Below, piece after piece: positions 40,759-49,842 of a stretch of 64,000 bases of DNA. The stretch is taken from assembly GCF_016862675.1 (NCBI RefSeq), contig NZ_BONK01000005.1:239227-303226 (forward strand), written 5' to 3'. The translations under genes and the position numbers were made by a program. This stretch comes from Cellulomonas chitinilytica (GTDB lineage Bacteria > Actinomycetota > Actinomycetes > Actinomycetales > Cellulomonadaceae). The notes beneath the pieces are model-generated. The model was given only the letters and a program-made list of their open reading frames with translations. It ran no database searches and had not been told where the DNA came from. Position 1 is the first letter of the stretch; each line of letters starts with the position of its first letter.

Positions 40759-41541
40759 CTAGTTGACGACCACGAGGCTGCCCTCTCGCCCCCGGGCGAG
40801 GTCAGCCTCGATGTCGCTGCGCGTCGAGCGGGCGAACGTGACCAGTTCGTCACGGCGGGCAGCGCTGAACCGGCTCTGCGGCATCGAGATGCTGAATGCA
40901 GCGATCCCCACCCCCATCGGATCGTGCAGTGCCACCCCGATCGCTGACACGTTCGGCTCCGTATACGCCAAGTTCAACGCGTATCCGTGCCGCCGCGCTC
41001 TTGTGAGCTCCCGCTCAACAGTGGGCCACCAGGACGGAGGTGCCGTGGCTCCGAGCGCCTCGACCTCGGAAGCCGGCGCCTCGGCCAGCAACGCCAGTCC
41101 ACCGGACGCTTCGAGCGTCGACATGACGGCCCCCTGCCGATCCCCGGTGCGCAACGTGGCGCTGCCCTCCACGGTCTGGATGAAGCGCACGTGCGCTCCG
41201 GTGCGAACCATCAGGTTGACGGACTCGCCGCAGCGTCGAGCGAGCAGCTCGAGGTGCGGCCGGCAGGTGGACCGCAGTTGAGCAACCATCTCCGCGGGGC
41301 CGCTGCCGGTCAGGATCCCCGGCCCAGGCGCGTAGGCCTTGTCTGCCTGCTGCACCGCGAAGCCGCGGTACACGAGCATCGCGAGCAGGCGGTGCGTGGT
41401 CGAGCGCGAGACGCCGATCCGCACGGATGCGTCGGTGAGTCGGAGGGGACCTTCGTCGCGGAGCATCTGCAGCAGCCGGAGCGCGTTGTCGACCGACTCG
41501 ATCACGTAGGCGGGCTGTTCCTGGAGCGGTGAGTTCTGCAC
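40759..41541 (-). CDS. IclR-family regulator
   Basis: The product is 260 residues. An N-terminal winged helix (about 10-75: LRLTDASVRIGVSRSTTHRLL) is followed by the IclR effector domain (about 85-250). IclR proteins commonly control aromatic-degradation operons and here the gene diverges from the 3-hydroxybenzoate hydroxylase gene across 74 bases. A palindrome (TTCTG-N5-CAGAA, 41534-41548) overlaps its own start, a plausible autoregulatory site. Confidence 0.88.
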   Translation of the reverse strand: MQNSPLQEQPAYVIESVDNALRLLQMLRDEGPLRLTDASVRIGVSRSTTHRLLAMLVYRGFAVQQADKAYAPGPGILTGSGPAEMVAQLRSTCRPHLELLARRCGESVNLMVRTGAHVRFIQTVEGSATLRTGDRQGAVMSTLEASGGLALLAEAPASEVEALGATAPPSWWPTVERELTRARRHGYALNLAYTEPNVSAIGVALHDPMGVGIAAFSISMPQSRFSAARRDELVTFARSTRSDIEADLARGREGSLVVVN

Positions 41542-41548
41542 AACAGAA
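41534..41548. promoter_or_regulatory. Palindrome at the IclR start, candidate operator
   Basis: TTCTG CACAA CAGAA is a 5+5 inverted repeat with a 5-base spacer, lying across the IclR start codon in the divergent region with the hydroxylase gene. The shape suits an IclR dimer, but the site is inferred only from symmetry and position. Confidence 0.4.
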
Positions 41549-41615
41549 ACCTATTGCATCAGGCAGACATCGTCCGCAGGGTGTGGGCACCGGTTCAACG
41601 AAGAACGGACACCCC

Positions 41616-42857
41616 ATGGACATCACGCGACGCGTTCTCGTCGTCGGTGGCGGCATCGCCGGCCTCGCCGCAGCACTGCGACTGACCCATGCCGGCGCTC
41701 AGGTCACCGTCGTCGAGCAGGCGCCCGAGTTCGCCGAGATCGGCGCAGGCCTGCAGCTCGGACCCAACGCGACCCGCCTGCTGGACGCCTGGGGACTGCT
41801 CGACGGCGTCAAGGCGACTGCGGTGGTTCCGCGCGCGCTCGTCCTGCGTGACGTGCACACCGACACCCTTCTCGCGCGTCAAGACCTCGGCGACCGATTC
41901 GTCGAGAGGTACGGCGGTCGCTACCTCGTCACGCACCGGACCGACTTGCACACGGTGCTCTTGGACGCGGCGCGAGTTGCGGGCGTCGAGCTCGTGCCTG
42001 GGACCTCGATCGATGAGGTGATCCACGCCGACGACCGCGTCGTCGGGCTGGCAACCGACGGGCGCAAGTTCGCCGCGGCCGCGCTCGTCGCCGCCGACGG
42101 ATTGCACTCGCGGCAGCGCGCACGGCTCATCGGCGACGAACCGCAGCCGTCGGGCTACGTGGCATACCGGGGGACCGTTCCGATCGACGAGGTTCCTGGG
42201 GCGCACGGTCTCGACGAGGTCGTCTGCTGGGTCGGCCCTGGCTGCCACATCGTGCGCTACCCACTGCGGGGCGGTCGGCTGCTCAACCAGGTCGCGGTGT
42301 TCTACGCCCCTCGGGCAGCGGCTGAGCGGGCCGTGGACGGCGACCCGGCGGAGATTGCGAAGGCGTTCGCGATGGCGCACCCCGATGTGCTCGCCGGCCT
42401 CGAGTACGTGGGCACCGAGAAGTGCTGGCCGCTCGCGGACAGGCTCCCTACCGAACGTTGGGTGGACCGGCGGACGCTTCTGATCGGCGACGCCGCGCAC
42501 CCGATGTTCCAGTACCTCGCACAAGGCGCGTGCCAGGCACTCGAGGACGCCGACGCGCTGGGCGACGTCGTCGCAGCCACTCAGCCCTGGGACGGCGACG
42601 GATGGCACGACGCGCTCGTCGAGGTCGCCCGCCGCCGGGCACCGCGCGCCGCCCGAGTGCAGACGACCGCCCGCACATTCGGCGAGATCTGCCACGTCGA
42701 AGGGATCGGCGCGGCGCTGCGCGACGCGCACCTGCGTGCGCGCGAGGGCGACTGGTTCGACCAGCTCGACTGGCTCTACCTCGCTCGCGACGAGCAGGAG
42801 AACCCCGTGACGAACCGTGAGCTTGCGTCGGCCGACGCTGCTCTGAGCGAGAGGTGA
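41616..42857 (+). CDS. 3-hydroxybenzoate 6-monooxygenase (FAD-dependent)
   Basis: The product is 413 residues. The FAD-binding start is VLVVGGGIAGLAAALRLT, with EFAEIGAGLQLGPNA, RYGGRYLVTHRTDLH, GCHIVRYPLRGGRLLNQVAV and GDAAHPMFQYLAQGACQALE, which agree closely with the Rhodococcus 3-hydroxybenzoate 6-hydroxylase family as I know it. The reaction would be 3-hydroxybenzoate plus NADH and O2 to gentisate. Gentisate dioxygenase and maleylpyruvate isomerase genes lie 11.4 kb downstream on the same strand. First gene of a seven-gene run under the IclR regulator. Confidence 0.8.
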   Translation: MDITRRVLVVGGGIAGLAAALRLTHAGAQVTVVEQAPEFAEIGAGLQLGPNATRLLDAWGLLDGVKATAVVPRALVLRDVHTDTLLARQDLGDRFVERYGGRYLVTHRTDLHTVLLDAARVAGVELVPGTSIDEVIHADDRVVGLATDGRKFAAAALVAADGLHSRQRARLIGDEPQPSGYVAYRGTVPIDEVPGAHGLDEVVCWVGPGCHIVRYPLRGGRLLNQVAVFYAPRAAAERAVDGDPAEIAKAFAMAHPDVLAGLEYVGTEKCWPLADRLPTERWVDRRTLLIGDAAHPMFQYLAQGACQALEDADALGDVVAATQPWDGDGWHDALVEVARRRAPRAARVQTTARTFGEICHVEGIGAALRDAHLRAREGDWFDQLDWLYLARDEQENPVTNRELASADAALSER

Positions 42858-42860
42858 GAG

Positions 42861-43826
42861 ATGCGCATCGCCCGTTTGGCTGGAGACAGGGTCGCCGTCC
42901 GCGGGGACGGCGGCTGGTGGGACGTGACCGACGCACTGGGGCTCGCGCGACACGGTGACCCGGTCCGCGCGCTGATCGAGTCCGGCACAGATCTTGCCGC
43001 CCACGTGCTCAGCGACGTCCCGTTCGTCGGCGACGCCGACGCCGTCCTTCTCGCACCCATCGCGCGGCCGTCGAAGGTCGTCGGTGCGCCGGTGAACTAC
43101 CGGGACCACCAGGTGGAGATGCAGGAGCAGAAGACGATCGCCGACTACGGCGTGTTCCTCAAGGCGCCGTCGTCGATCATCGGGCCTGGCCAGGAGATCT
43201 CGCTGCCGTACACCGACAAGCGAACGGATCAGGAGGGTGAGCTCGGGGTCGTCATCGGACGACGGACGAGGAACGTGTCGCGTGCCGAGGCGCTCGACCA
43301 CGTGTTCGGGTACGTACCGATCCTCGACATCACCGTGCGCTCCGGCGAGGACCGCTCGACACGCAAGTCCTTCGACACCTTCACGCCAGTCGGGCCGTAC
43401 ATCACCACGCGCGACGAGGTGCCCGACCCCGGAGCGCTGACGTTGCAGTGCTGGGTGGACGGCGACCTGCGTCAGTCGGTCGGGACGCGCGAGCTCATCT
43501 TCGACGTGCCGACCCTCGTCAGCTACGCGAGCCACGTCATGACCCTCGAGCCTGGCGACATCATCGCCAGCGGTACGCCTGCCGGCGTGGGCGTGCTGAG
43601 GGACGGGGGAACGGTCGTCGTCGAGATCTCGGGTCTCGGTCGCCTGCAGGTGGGGGTGACCGCGCGCGACGCCATCCCGTACGACCACCGGCCTGGCCCG
43701 CCGACCACCGAAGAGCAGAACGCGGCCGCCGAGAAGCAGGCCGCAGATGCCCCTTTGGCGGCCGAGGTCCGTGGCCACTGGGCGCATCATCTGGCCGGCC
43801 TCTGGTATCAGGGAGGCGACGCGTGA
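42861..43826 (+). CDS. FAH-family hydrolase/isomerase (first of three)
   Basis: The product is 321 residues, 3 bases after the hydroxylase. It has the fumarylacetoacetate-hydrolase C-terminal fold: VVGAPVNYRDH, FLKAPSSIIGPGQEI, the metal-binding DQEGELGVVIGR, and the final IASGTPAGVGVL. The family includes fumarylpyruvate hydrolase and C-C hydrolases or decarboxylases of ring-cleavage pathways. Given the adjacent gentisate-forming hydroxylase, fumarylpyruvate hydrolysis is possible, but two more FAH genes in the island mean the individual roles cannot be fixed by sequence alone. Confidence 0.85.
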   Translation: MRIARLAGDRVAVRGDGGWWDVTDALGLARHGDPVRALIESGTDLAAHVLSDVPFVGDADAVLLAPIARPSKVVGAPVNYRDHQVEMQEQKTIADYGVFLKAPSSIIGPGQEISLPYTDKRTDQEGELGVVIGRRTRNVSRAEALDHVFGYVPILDITVRSGEDRSTRKSFDTFTPVGPYITTRDEVPDPGALTLQCWVDGDLRQSVGTRELIFDVPTLVSYASHVMTLEPGDIIASGTPAGVGVLRDGGTVVVEISGLGRLQVGVTARDAIPYDHRPGPPTTEEQNAAAEKQAADAPLAAEVRGHWAHHLAGLWYQGGDA

Positions 43827-43935
43827 TCGTGGCGGACGGGACCCTGGAGTCGCGCGCTCGGGGCGACGGCTCGCTCGTCGAACCCGGAACGACCAGCGCG
43901 TCGGCGCAACCCCTCTTCCACATGCGGTGGCCCCG

Positions 43936-44715
43936 ATGGACAAGGTGATCGGAGACGCCACCGTCGCCGTTCGCGCGATCTCGGACGGCGCGACGATCGC
44001 GGTCGGCGGGTTCGGCTTGTGCGGGATCCCGAGCGTCCTGATCCGGGCCCTGCTCAAGCACGGGTCGACCGATCTGCGCATCGTCTCGAACAACTGTGGC
44101 GTCGACGGCGCCGGCCTCGGCCTCCTGCTCGAGGCCGGCCGCATCGCGCGGATCACCGCGTCGTACGTCGGCGAGAACAAGGAGTTCGCGCGTCAGTACC
44201 TGGCGGGTGAGCTGGAGGTCGAGCTCACCCCGCAGGGCACTCTCGCCGAGCGTCTTCGGGCCGGTGGAGCCGGGATCGGCGCCTTCTACACACCGACCGG
44301 TGTCGGCACACAGATCGCCGAGGGGGGCCTGCCGTGGCGGTACGCCCTCGACGGGACGGTCGCCACGGCATCGCCGGCGAAGGAGGTCCGCACCTTCGCA
44401 GGGCGGGAGATGGTGCTGGAAGAGGCCATCACGTGTGACGTCGCCCTGGTCCGCGCGGCGCGGGCTGATCGGCACGGGAACGCCGTGTTTCACGCCGCGG
44501 CTCGGAACTTCAACCCCATGGCTGCACAGGCCGGGCGAGTCACGATCCTCGAGACCGAGGAGCTCGTCGAGGTGGGGGAGATCGCGCCGGACGACATCCA
44601 TCTACCTGGCATCTACGTCCAGCACGTGGTTCCGCTGAGCGCGGCTCAGGCCGCCGACAAGGGCGTCGAACGAATCACCGTACGAACGGGGGTGGACCGT
44701 GGCTCTGACGCGTGA
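43936..44715 (+). CDS. 3-oxoacid CoA-transferase subunit A
   Basis: The product is 259 residues from ATG 43936; 109 bases separate it from the FAH gene. Signatures are [17 protein letters not shown] at the N-terminus, [30 protein letters not shown] and [19 protein letters not shown]. This class (succinyl-CoA:acetoacetate or 3-oxoadipate CoA-transferase) activates a 3-oxoacid with CoA. Together with the thiolase at 47554 it would convert an acetoacetate- or oxoadipate-like ring-cleavage product into acyl-CoAs. Confidence 0.9.
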   Translation: MDKVIGDATVAVRAISDGATIAVGGFGLCGIPSVLIRALLKHGSTDLRIVSNNCGVDGAGLGLLLEAGRIARITASYVGENKEFARQYLAGELEVELTPQGTLAERLRAGGAGIGAFYTPTGVGTQIAEGGLPWRYALDGTVATASPAKEVRTFAGREMVLEEAITCDVALVRAARADRHGNAVFHAAARNFNPMAAQAGRVTILETEELVEVGEIAPDDIHLPGIYVQHVVPLSAAQAADKGVERITVRTGVDRGSDA

Positions 44716-45373
44716 CGAGCTCGCTGCCCGCGCAGCCGCAGAGCTGCGCGACGGCCAGTACGTGAACCTGGGGATCGGTCTGCCGACCCTGATACCCGAC
44801 CATCTCCCTCCGCGGGCGAGCATCGTCCTGCAGTCCGAGAACGGCATCCTCGGCGTCGGGCCATACCCCGAACGTGAGGACGTGGACCCCGACCTCATCA
44901 ACGCCGGGAAGGAGACGGTGACCGTGCGCCCCGGGGCGGCGTACTTCGACTCGGCGTCGAGCTTCGCCATGATCCGCGGGGGCCACGTCGACGTCGCCGT
45001 CCTCGGGGCCATGCAGGTCAGCGCATCCGGCGACCTGGCGAACTGGATGGTGCCGGGCAAGCTCGTCAAGGGCATGGGCGGCGCCATGGACCTGGTACAC
45101 GGCGCACGACGAGTTCTCGTGGTCATGGAGCACACGACGCGAGACGGCGCCGCGAAGCTGCTGGACGCCTGCACGCTGCCCTTGACGGGCCGTGGTGTCG
45201 TGCACCGCGTCATCACCGACCTCGCCGTTCTCGACGTCTGCGGGGACCACTTCGCGGTGGTCGAGCTGTCACCCGGCACCACCTGGGAGGACGTTGCCGC
45301 GGCGACTGAAGCCCCGCTGCGTGACGCTCGATCCGACCACGCGCCGCTCGGAGTGGTACGCGCCCAGGCATAG
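44699..45373 (+). CDS. 3-oxoacid CoA-transferase subunit B
   Basis: The product is 224 residues from GTG 44699, overlapping subunit A by 17 bases. It starts with the substrate loop [15 protein letters not shown], then the catalytic Glu in [15 protein letters not shown] (about residue 46), then [20 protein letters not shown]. Length is normal for the small subunit (about 215-225). The sequence does not discriminate acetoacetate from 3-oxoadipate as substrate. Confidence 0.9.
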   Translation: MALTRDELAARAAAELRDGQYVNLGIGLPTLIPDHLPPRASIVLQSENGILGVGPYPEREDVDPDLINAGKETVTVRPGAAYFDSASSFAMIRGGHVDVAVLGAMQVSASGDLANWMVPGKLVKGMGGAMDLVHGARRVLVVMEHTTRDGAAKLLDACTLPLTGRGVVHRVITDLAVLDVCGDHFAVVELSPGTTWEDVAAATEAPLRDARSDHAPLGVVRAQA

Positions 45374-45521
45374 GCCAGGGCGATGCCGGGCATCGGCAAT
45401 CTCGTCTTCTCGACCTGCCAACTCGCTTGGCATCGTCATCCCGTCGCACACCGCCGTGCGGCGTCGCACTGGGACCGGTTGAGGCACGCACCCCCGACCG
45501 GTCCGGACGAAAGGACCTGCT

Positions 45522-46547
45522 GTGTTCCAGCTCCTGTCGCACCTCGCACACCTCGAGGTCACCTCGCCGGACGTCGAGGCGTCTGCTGCGTTCTACGTCA
45601 ACGGCTTCGGCCTGCGCATCGTCGACCGGGACGCTGACGGGTCGGTCTACCTGCGCTGCTGGGGCGACCACTACAAGTTCAGCCTCGTGGTGTCGCCGGG
45701 CGACGGGCCGTCCGTGAAGAACATGGCGTGGCGCACGTCCAGCCCGGAGGCGCTCGACGAGGCCGCTCAGCGCATCGAGGCCGCCGGCGTCATCGGGCAG
45801 TGGCACGAGGGGCGCCAGGGTCACGGCCGGTCGTACCAGTTCACAGGTCCCTACGGGCACACGATGGAGCTGTTCTGGGACATCGAGAAGTACCACGCGA
45901 CGGACGAGAACGGCTCGATCTTCCCGGACCGCCCCGAGAAGCGCTCCAGCCACGCCGCTGCCCCGCGCTTCCTCGACCACGTGACCGTGGCGGCCAGCGA
46001 CGTGCGCGGCTTCTGCGAGTGGTACAACCGCGTCCTCGACTTCCGCATCATGGCGTACACGGTGCTCGACGAGGCGCCGATCACGGTGTTCGGTGTGCTC
46101 ACGACGAACGAGAAGTCGCACGACCTCGGCGTCGTCCTCGACTCGTCCAGCATCCCCGGCCGCGTCAACCACATCGCGTTCTGGACCGACAGCGACACCG
46201 AGCTGGTCCGCACCGCCGACGTCCTGATGGAGAACGGCGTCGAGATCGAGTACGGCCCCTCGATCCACGGGATCGGCGAGCAGACGTTCCTCTACTTCCG
46301 TGAGCCGTCGCGCCTCCGCGTCGAGCTCAACTCGGGCGGCTACCGCAACTACGTCCCGGACTGGCGCCCGAACGACTGGACGCCGTCCACGGGCTCCAAC
46401 AACCTGTACCGCAACTCTGCGATGCCGATGTCGATGACGGAGTCCTTCCCGCACGACCCGGGCCACCCGACGGCGACCGAGGAGGGCATCCTGCCCGGCA
46501 CCGAGGAGGCGCTCCTCAACCCGTACGCGGTTCAGGGCCGCGGCTGA
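45522..46547 (+). CDS. Extradiol dioxygenase, catechol 2,3-dioxygenase type (VOC)
   Basis: The product is 341 residues from GTG 45522 (GAAAGGAC upstream). Two VOC modules are present; the iron ligands are visible in the second: His in FLDHVTVAA (about 152), His in RVNHIAFWTD (about 216) and Glu in RLRVELNSGGY (about 267), the same spacing as in catechol 2,3-dioxygenases. It should cleave a catechol- or hydroquinone-type ring beside a hydroxyl group. The natural substrate is unknown; it is co-transcribed with an FAH hydrolase and a thiolase. The start of the next gene overlaps its stop by one base. Confidence 0.88.
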   Translation: MFQLLSHLAHLEVTSPDVEASAAFYVNGFGLRIVDRDADGSVYLRCWGDHYKFSLVVSPGDGPSVKNMAWRTSSPEALDEAAQRIEAAGVIGQWHEGRQGHGRSYQFTGPYGHTMELFWDIEKYHATDENGSIFPDRPEKRSSHAAAPRFLDHVTVAASDVRGFCEWYNRVLDFRIMAYTVLDEAPITVFGVLTTNEKSHDLGVVLDSSSIPGRVNHIAFWTDSDTELVRTADVLMENGVEIEYGPSIHGIGEQTFLYFREPSRLRVELNSGGYRNYVPDWRPNDWTPSTGSNNLYRNSAMPMSMTESFPHDPGHPTATEEGILPGTEEALLNPYAVQGRG

Positions 46548-47557
46548 TGAAGCTCGCGTCCTACCGGCACGGTGGCGTCCTGCACGCAGGCGTCGTCGTC
46601 GGGGATCCCGGCGACGAACGGGTCTGCGCGCTTCCGCCGGGCGCCACCGTGCTCGACGTCGCGAGCGCCGGCGGCGAGTCCGCCGGCGCCGCGGCGTCGT
46701 GGGCGATGACCCACTCGCTGCCGGTCCCGATCAGTGAGGTCCGGCTGCTCCCTCCGGTGCGGCCGACGTCCATCCGCGACTTCGTCGCCTTCGAGGAGCA
46801 CGTCGAAGGCGTCGTGCGGAGCGTCTCGGGTGGCGCCGGCGTGCCGGCCGAGTGGTACGAGGCCCCGGCGTTCTACTTCGGGAACCCGCACAGCGTCGTC
46901 GGCGCCAACGACGACGTCGAGATCCCGCCGGGGTGCTCCGTGTTCGACTTCGAGCTCGAGATCGCTGCGGTAGTCGGCATCCCGGGCCGTGATGTGGACC
47001 CGCGCCGTGCACGGGAGAACATCGTCGGCTACACGATCCTGAACGACTGGTCCGCGCGTGACCTGCAGGCCCGCGAGATGAAGGTGGGACTAGGTCCGGC
47101 AAAGGGGAAGGACGGGTCCAGCACGCTTGGACCTTGGCTCGTGACCGCCGACGAGCTCGAGCCGTTCAGGGACGACGACGGATATCTGGCGCTCGAGATG
47201 CGCGCCTTGGTGAACCACGTCGAGGTCGGACACGACCTGGCGTCGAACGCCGCCTGGACGTTCGAGGAGATGCTCGCGCACGCGTCGAGGGGCTCGTGGG
47301 TCGGACCCGGTGACGTGCTCGGCTCGGGAACGGGCGGCAACGGCGGTTGCCTCGCTGAGCTGTGGGGCCGATCCGGGGTTCAAGAACCGCCGCCGCTGGC
47401 GGCCGGGGATGTCGTCCGCCTCGAGGTGGAAGGCCTCGGCGCGGTCGAGAACCGTGTGGTGGACCGCCCTGCGGGCGCGCCCGGTCGAGCAGTCGGGCCT
47501 GCCCGGGCCCGCAGCCGCGCACGGTCGCGGTCCGAGATTGGATCGGTGCCCGCGTGA
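46547..47557 (+). CDS. FAH-family hydrolase (second of three)
   Basis: The product is 336 residues, ATG 46547 sharing one base with the previous stop (TGATG). It belongs to the longer actinobacterial fumarylacetoacetase-like group: VRDF-type RDFVAFEEHVEG, APAFYFGNPHSVVG, the metal site in FDFELEIAAVVG, NDWSARDLQAREMKVGLGP and VLGSGTGGNGGCLAELWG. It would hydrolyse the C-C bond of the extradiol product to give a short acid plus a 3-oxoacid. The last 30 residues are an Arg/Ala-rich tail. Confidence 0.85.
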   Translation: MKLASYRHGGVLHAGVVVGDPGDERVCALPPGATVLDVASAGGESAGAAASWAMTHSLPVPISEVRLLPPVRPTSIRDFVAFEEHVEGVVRSVSGGAGVPAEWYEAPAFYFGNPHSVVGANDDVEIPPGCSVFDFELEIAAVVGIPGRDVDPRRARENIVGYTILNDWSARDLQAREMKVGLGPAKGKDGSSTLGPWLVTADELEPFRDDDGYLALEMRALVNHVEVGHDLASNAAWTFEEMLAHASRGSWVGPGDVLGSGTGGNGGCLAELWGRSGVQEPPPLAAGDVVRLEVEGLGAVENRVVDRPAGAPGRAVGPARARSRARSRSEIGSVPA

Positions 47558-48738
47558 CGCTCGACGACGCGATCCCGGTGATCCTCGGTGGTGCGCGTAC
47601 CCCCTTCGGTCGATACCGAGGCGGACTCGCGCCCCTGTCAGCGCCGCAGCTCGGCGCTGTGGCCATCCGCGCGGCGCTCGAACGCTCAGGTGTTCCGGCC
47701 GGTCATGTCGACGCGCTCCTCATGGGACAGGTCGTCCAGGTCGGCGCGGGGCAGGGCCCCGCGCGGCAGGCGGGCGTCGAGGCCGGTCTCCCGTGGAGCG
47801 TCCCTGCGACGACGATCAACAAGATCTGTCTGTCGGGCCTCACCGCCGTGATCGACGCCGCACGACTGGTGCGCGCCGGCGACGCGGAGGTCGTCGTCGC
47901 CGGCGGGCAGGAGTCGATGTCCAACGCGCCGCATGCCCTGCCGGGGTCGCGTCGCGGCATCCCGTACGGCGACGCCTCCCTCATTGACACGCTCGGTGAC
48001 GGGTTGGTCGACCCGTTCTCTGGCCGCTCCATGGGCGCGTTGACCGAGGAAGGCAACGGCGTCCTCGGTATCGGAAGGTCAGAACAGGACGCCGTCGCGG
48101 CCCGGTCTCACGCGCGTGCCGCGAGGTCGGGCGCCGAGCTCGCCACCGAGATCGTGGCCGTCGAGGTTCCTGGCCCTCGCGGGTCCGTGTCGGCAGTGTT
48201 GTTGGATGAAGGGATCCGCCCCGACAGCACGGAAGAGTCGCTCGCGCGGCTCAAGCCTGCGTTCGCGGCGGACGGCACGATCACGGCTGGCTCTGCCAGC
48301 CCGTTGTCGGATGGGGCCGCGGCGGTGGTCGTGGCAAGCAAGGGCTACGCACGGCGACACGATCTGCCATGGCTCGTCGAGATCGGTGCACAGGGCCAGG
48401 TGGCCGGACCGGACCCATCGCTTCACCTACAACCGGCGCGCGCGATCCAAGCCGCGCTCAAGCGGGCCGATCTCGACGTCGTTGATCTCGATGTCGTCGA
48501 GATCAACGAGGCTTTCGCGGCTGTCGTTCTCGCGTCTGCCGCGGAGCTCGGCATCGATCCAGCTCGCGTGAACACCGAGGGCGGTGCGATCGCCATCGGA
48601 CATCCGATCGGCGCGTCCGGTGCCCGACTGGTGTTGCACGCCGCATACAGGCTGTCTCGTCGTGGGAGCGGGACAGCTGCAGTCGCCCTCTGCGGTGGTG
48701 GTGGACAGGGCGACGCGCTGCTCCTGCACGTTCGCTGA
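47554..48738 (+). CDS. Thiolase (acetyl-CoA acyltransferase)
   Basis: The product is 394 residues from GTG 47554, overlapping the FAH stop. Active-site Cys is in INKICLSGLTA (about 92), with VEINEAFAAVV, the His in AIAIGHPIGASGARL (about 349) and the second Cys in VALCGGGGQGDALL (about 379). It cleaves a 3-oxoacyl-CoA to acetyl-CoA. As the last gene of the operon that contains a 3-oxoacid CoA-transferase, it finishes the channelling of ring-cleavage products to central metabolism. Confidence 0.92.
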   Translation: MTLDDAIPVILGGARTPFGRYRGGLAPLSAPQLGAVAIRAALERSGVPAGHVDALLMGQVVQVGAGQGPARQAGVEAGLPWSVPATTINKICLSGLTAVIDAARLVRAGDAEVVVAGGQESMSNAPHALPGSRRGIPYGDASLIDTLGDGLVDPFSGRSMGALTEEGNGVLGIGRSEQDAVAARSHARAARSGAELATEIVAVEVPGPRGSVSAVLLDEGIRPDSTEESLARLKPAFAADGTITAGSASPLSDGAAAVVVASKGYARRHDLPWLVEIGAQGQVAGPDPSLHLQPARAIQAALKRADLDVVDLDVVEINEAFAAVVLASAAELGIDPARVNTEGGAIAIGHPIGASGARLVLHAAYRLSRRGSGTAAVALCGGGGQGDALLLHVR

Positions 48739-48760
48739 CGCGGGCGTGCAGGAGCAGCAG

Positions 48761-49693
48761 TCACGCGACGTCCGACGACTCGGCTCCCTCGATGCCCTGC
48801 GCCGCTTCGAGCAGGACCGACCGCAGCCAGGCGTGCCCAGGTTCGAGCTGGTGGGACGGGTGCCACCACAGAGCCTCGACGAGCGGGATGACCTCGAACG
48901 GGCACGGCACGGCGCGAAGCCGATGGCCGGCCTGCAGCTGCGGAACCAGCCGTTCCTGGACCAGCGCGATGCGGTCCGTCCCGACGAGGAACTGCGGGAT
49001 GGCCAGGAAGTGTTCCACGACGATCTGCACGTGCACGTCGACGCCGAGATTCTCGAGCTGACGCATCGGGGGAGTGAACGCGGAGGACGACCGGAAGCTC
49101 ACGACCCAGGGCAGCCGTGCCATGTCAGGCAGTGTGACGGCGTCACCGAGTGTCGGGTGGTCGGCATCGAAGAGGCAGACCCACGAGTCGGTGAAAAGGT
49201 CGAGGTACGGCAGCCCGGACAAGAAGCCTCGGGGCAGGATCATCGCGTCGGCGTCCCGGAGGACCTCCTCCGCCCTCTCGATGAGCTGCGGTGTGTGCGG
49301 GTGGAACTCGACACGGACGCCAGGCGCTCGCTCGGCGACGATCTGGCTGACCCCGGCACCGATCACGCTCAGTGCGTAGTCGGCGACGAGCACGCTGAAT
49401 GCTCGCTCCGAGGTGGCTGGATCGAACGTCGGCGCGACGGAGAACACGCGCTGCACGCCGGCCATTGCCGCCCCGGTGCGCTCACGCAGCTGCTCCGCGA
49501 ACGGTGTGAGCTCGTAGGCGTTCCCAGCCCTCACGAGCAGGGGGTCGTTGAAGTGTCGCCGCAAGCGAGCGAGTGATGCGCTGAGTGCCGGCTGGCTCAG
49601 GCCGAGCTTGGCGGCGGCGTTGGTGACGCTGCGCTCGCGCAGCAGGGCGTCGAGCGCCGTCAGCAGGTTGAGGTTCAGGTTGGCGATGTTCAC
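48761..49693 (-). CDS. LysR-family regulator
   Basis: The product is 310 residues; GTG 49693 is preferred because GGAAGAG is 5 bases upstream and the extension to 49990 is not coding-like. The HTH (about 6-62: LLTALDALLRERSVTNAAAK and LSQPALSASLARLRRHF) and a substrate-binding domain of NodD/PcpR-like type are visible. It sits between the two aromatic operons, convergent with the thiolase and downstream of the amidohydrolase on its own strand, so it may control either. Confidence 0.9.
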   Translation of the reverse strand: MNIANLNLNLLTALDALLRERSVTNAAAKLGLSQPALSASLARLRRHFNDPLLVRAGNAYELTPFAEQLRERTGAAMAGVQRVFSVAPTFDPATSERAFSVLVADYALSVIGAGVSQIVAERAPGVRVEFHPHTPQLIERAEEVLRDADAMILPRGFLSGLPYLDLFTDSWVCLFDADHPTLGDAVTLPDMARLPWVVSFRSSSAFTPPMRQLENLGVDVHVQIVVEHFLAIPQFLVGTDRIALVQERLVPQLQAGHRLRAVPCPFEVIPLVEALWWHPSHQLEPGHAWLRSVLLEAAQGIEGAESSDVA

Positions 49694-49842
49694 GGTTGCT
49701 CTTCCGGCAAACGGGCTCCAGACCGGTTCACCGTCTGTGGGGACGCCATGGTCCATCGTAGGAGCCCAGCCGCCTCGTGGCAGGGAGCGCGGTTCGGATC
49801 GCGGGCCGGTGTCGTCGGGCTCCTCGAGCAGGAACGACGCCT

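Noticed and set aside
41589..49730. Recurrent ACCGGTTCA/ACCGGTTGA upstream of 41616, 45522 and 49693
   Set aside because: About six ACCGGTT sites are expected at this base composition, and it also occurs at non-regulatory places such as the transposase fragment near 39890.
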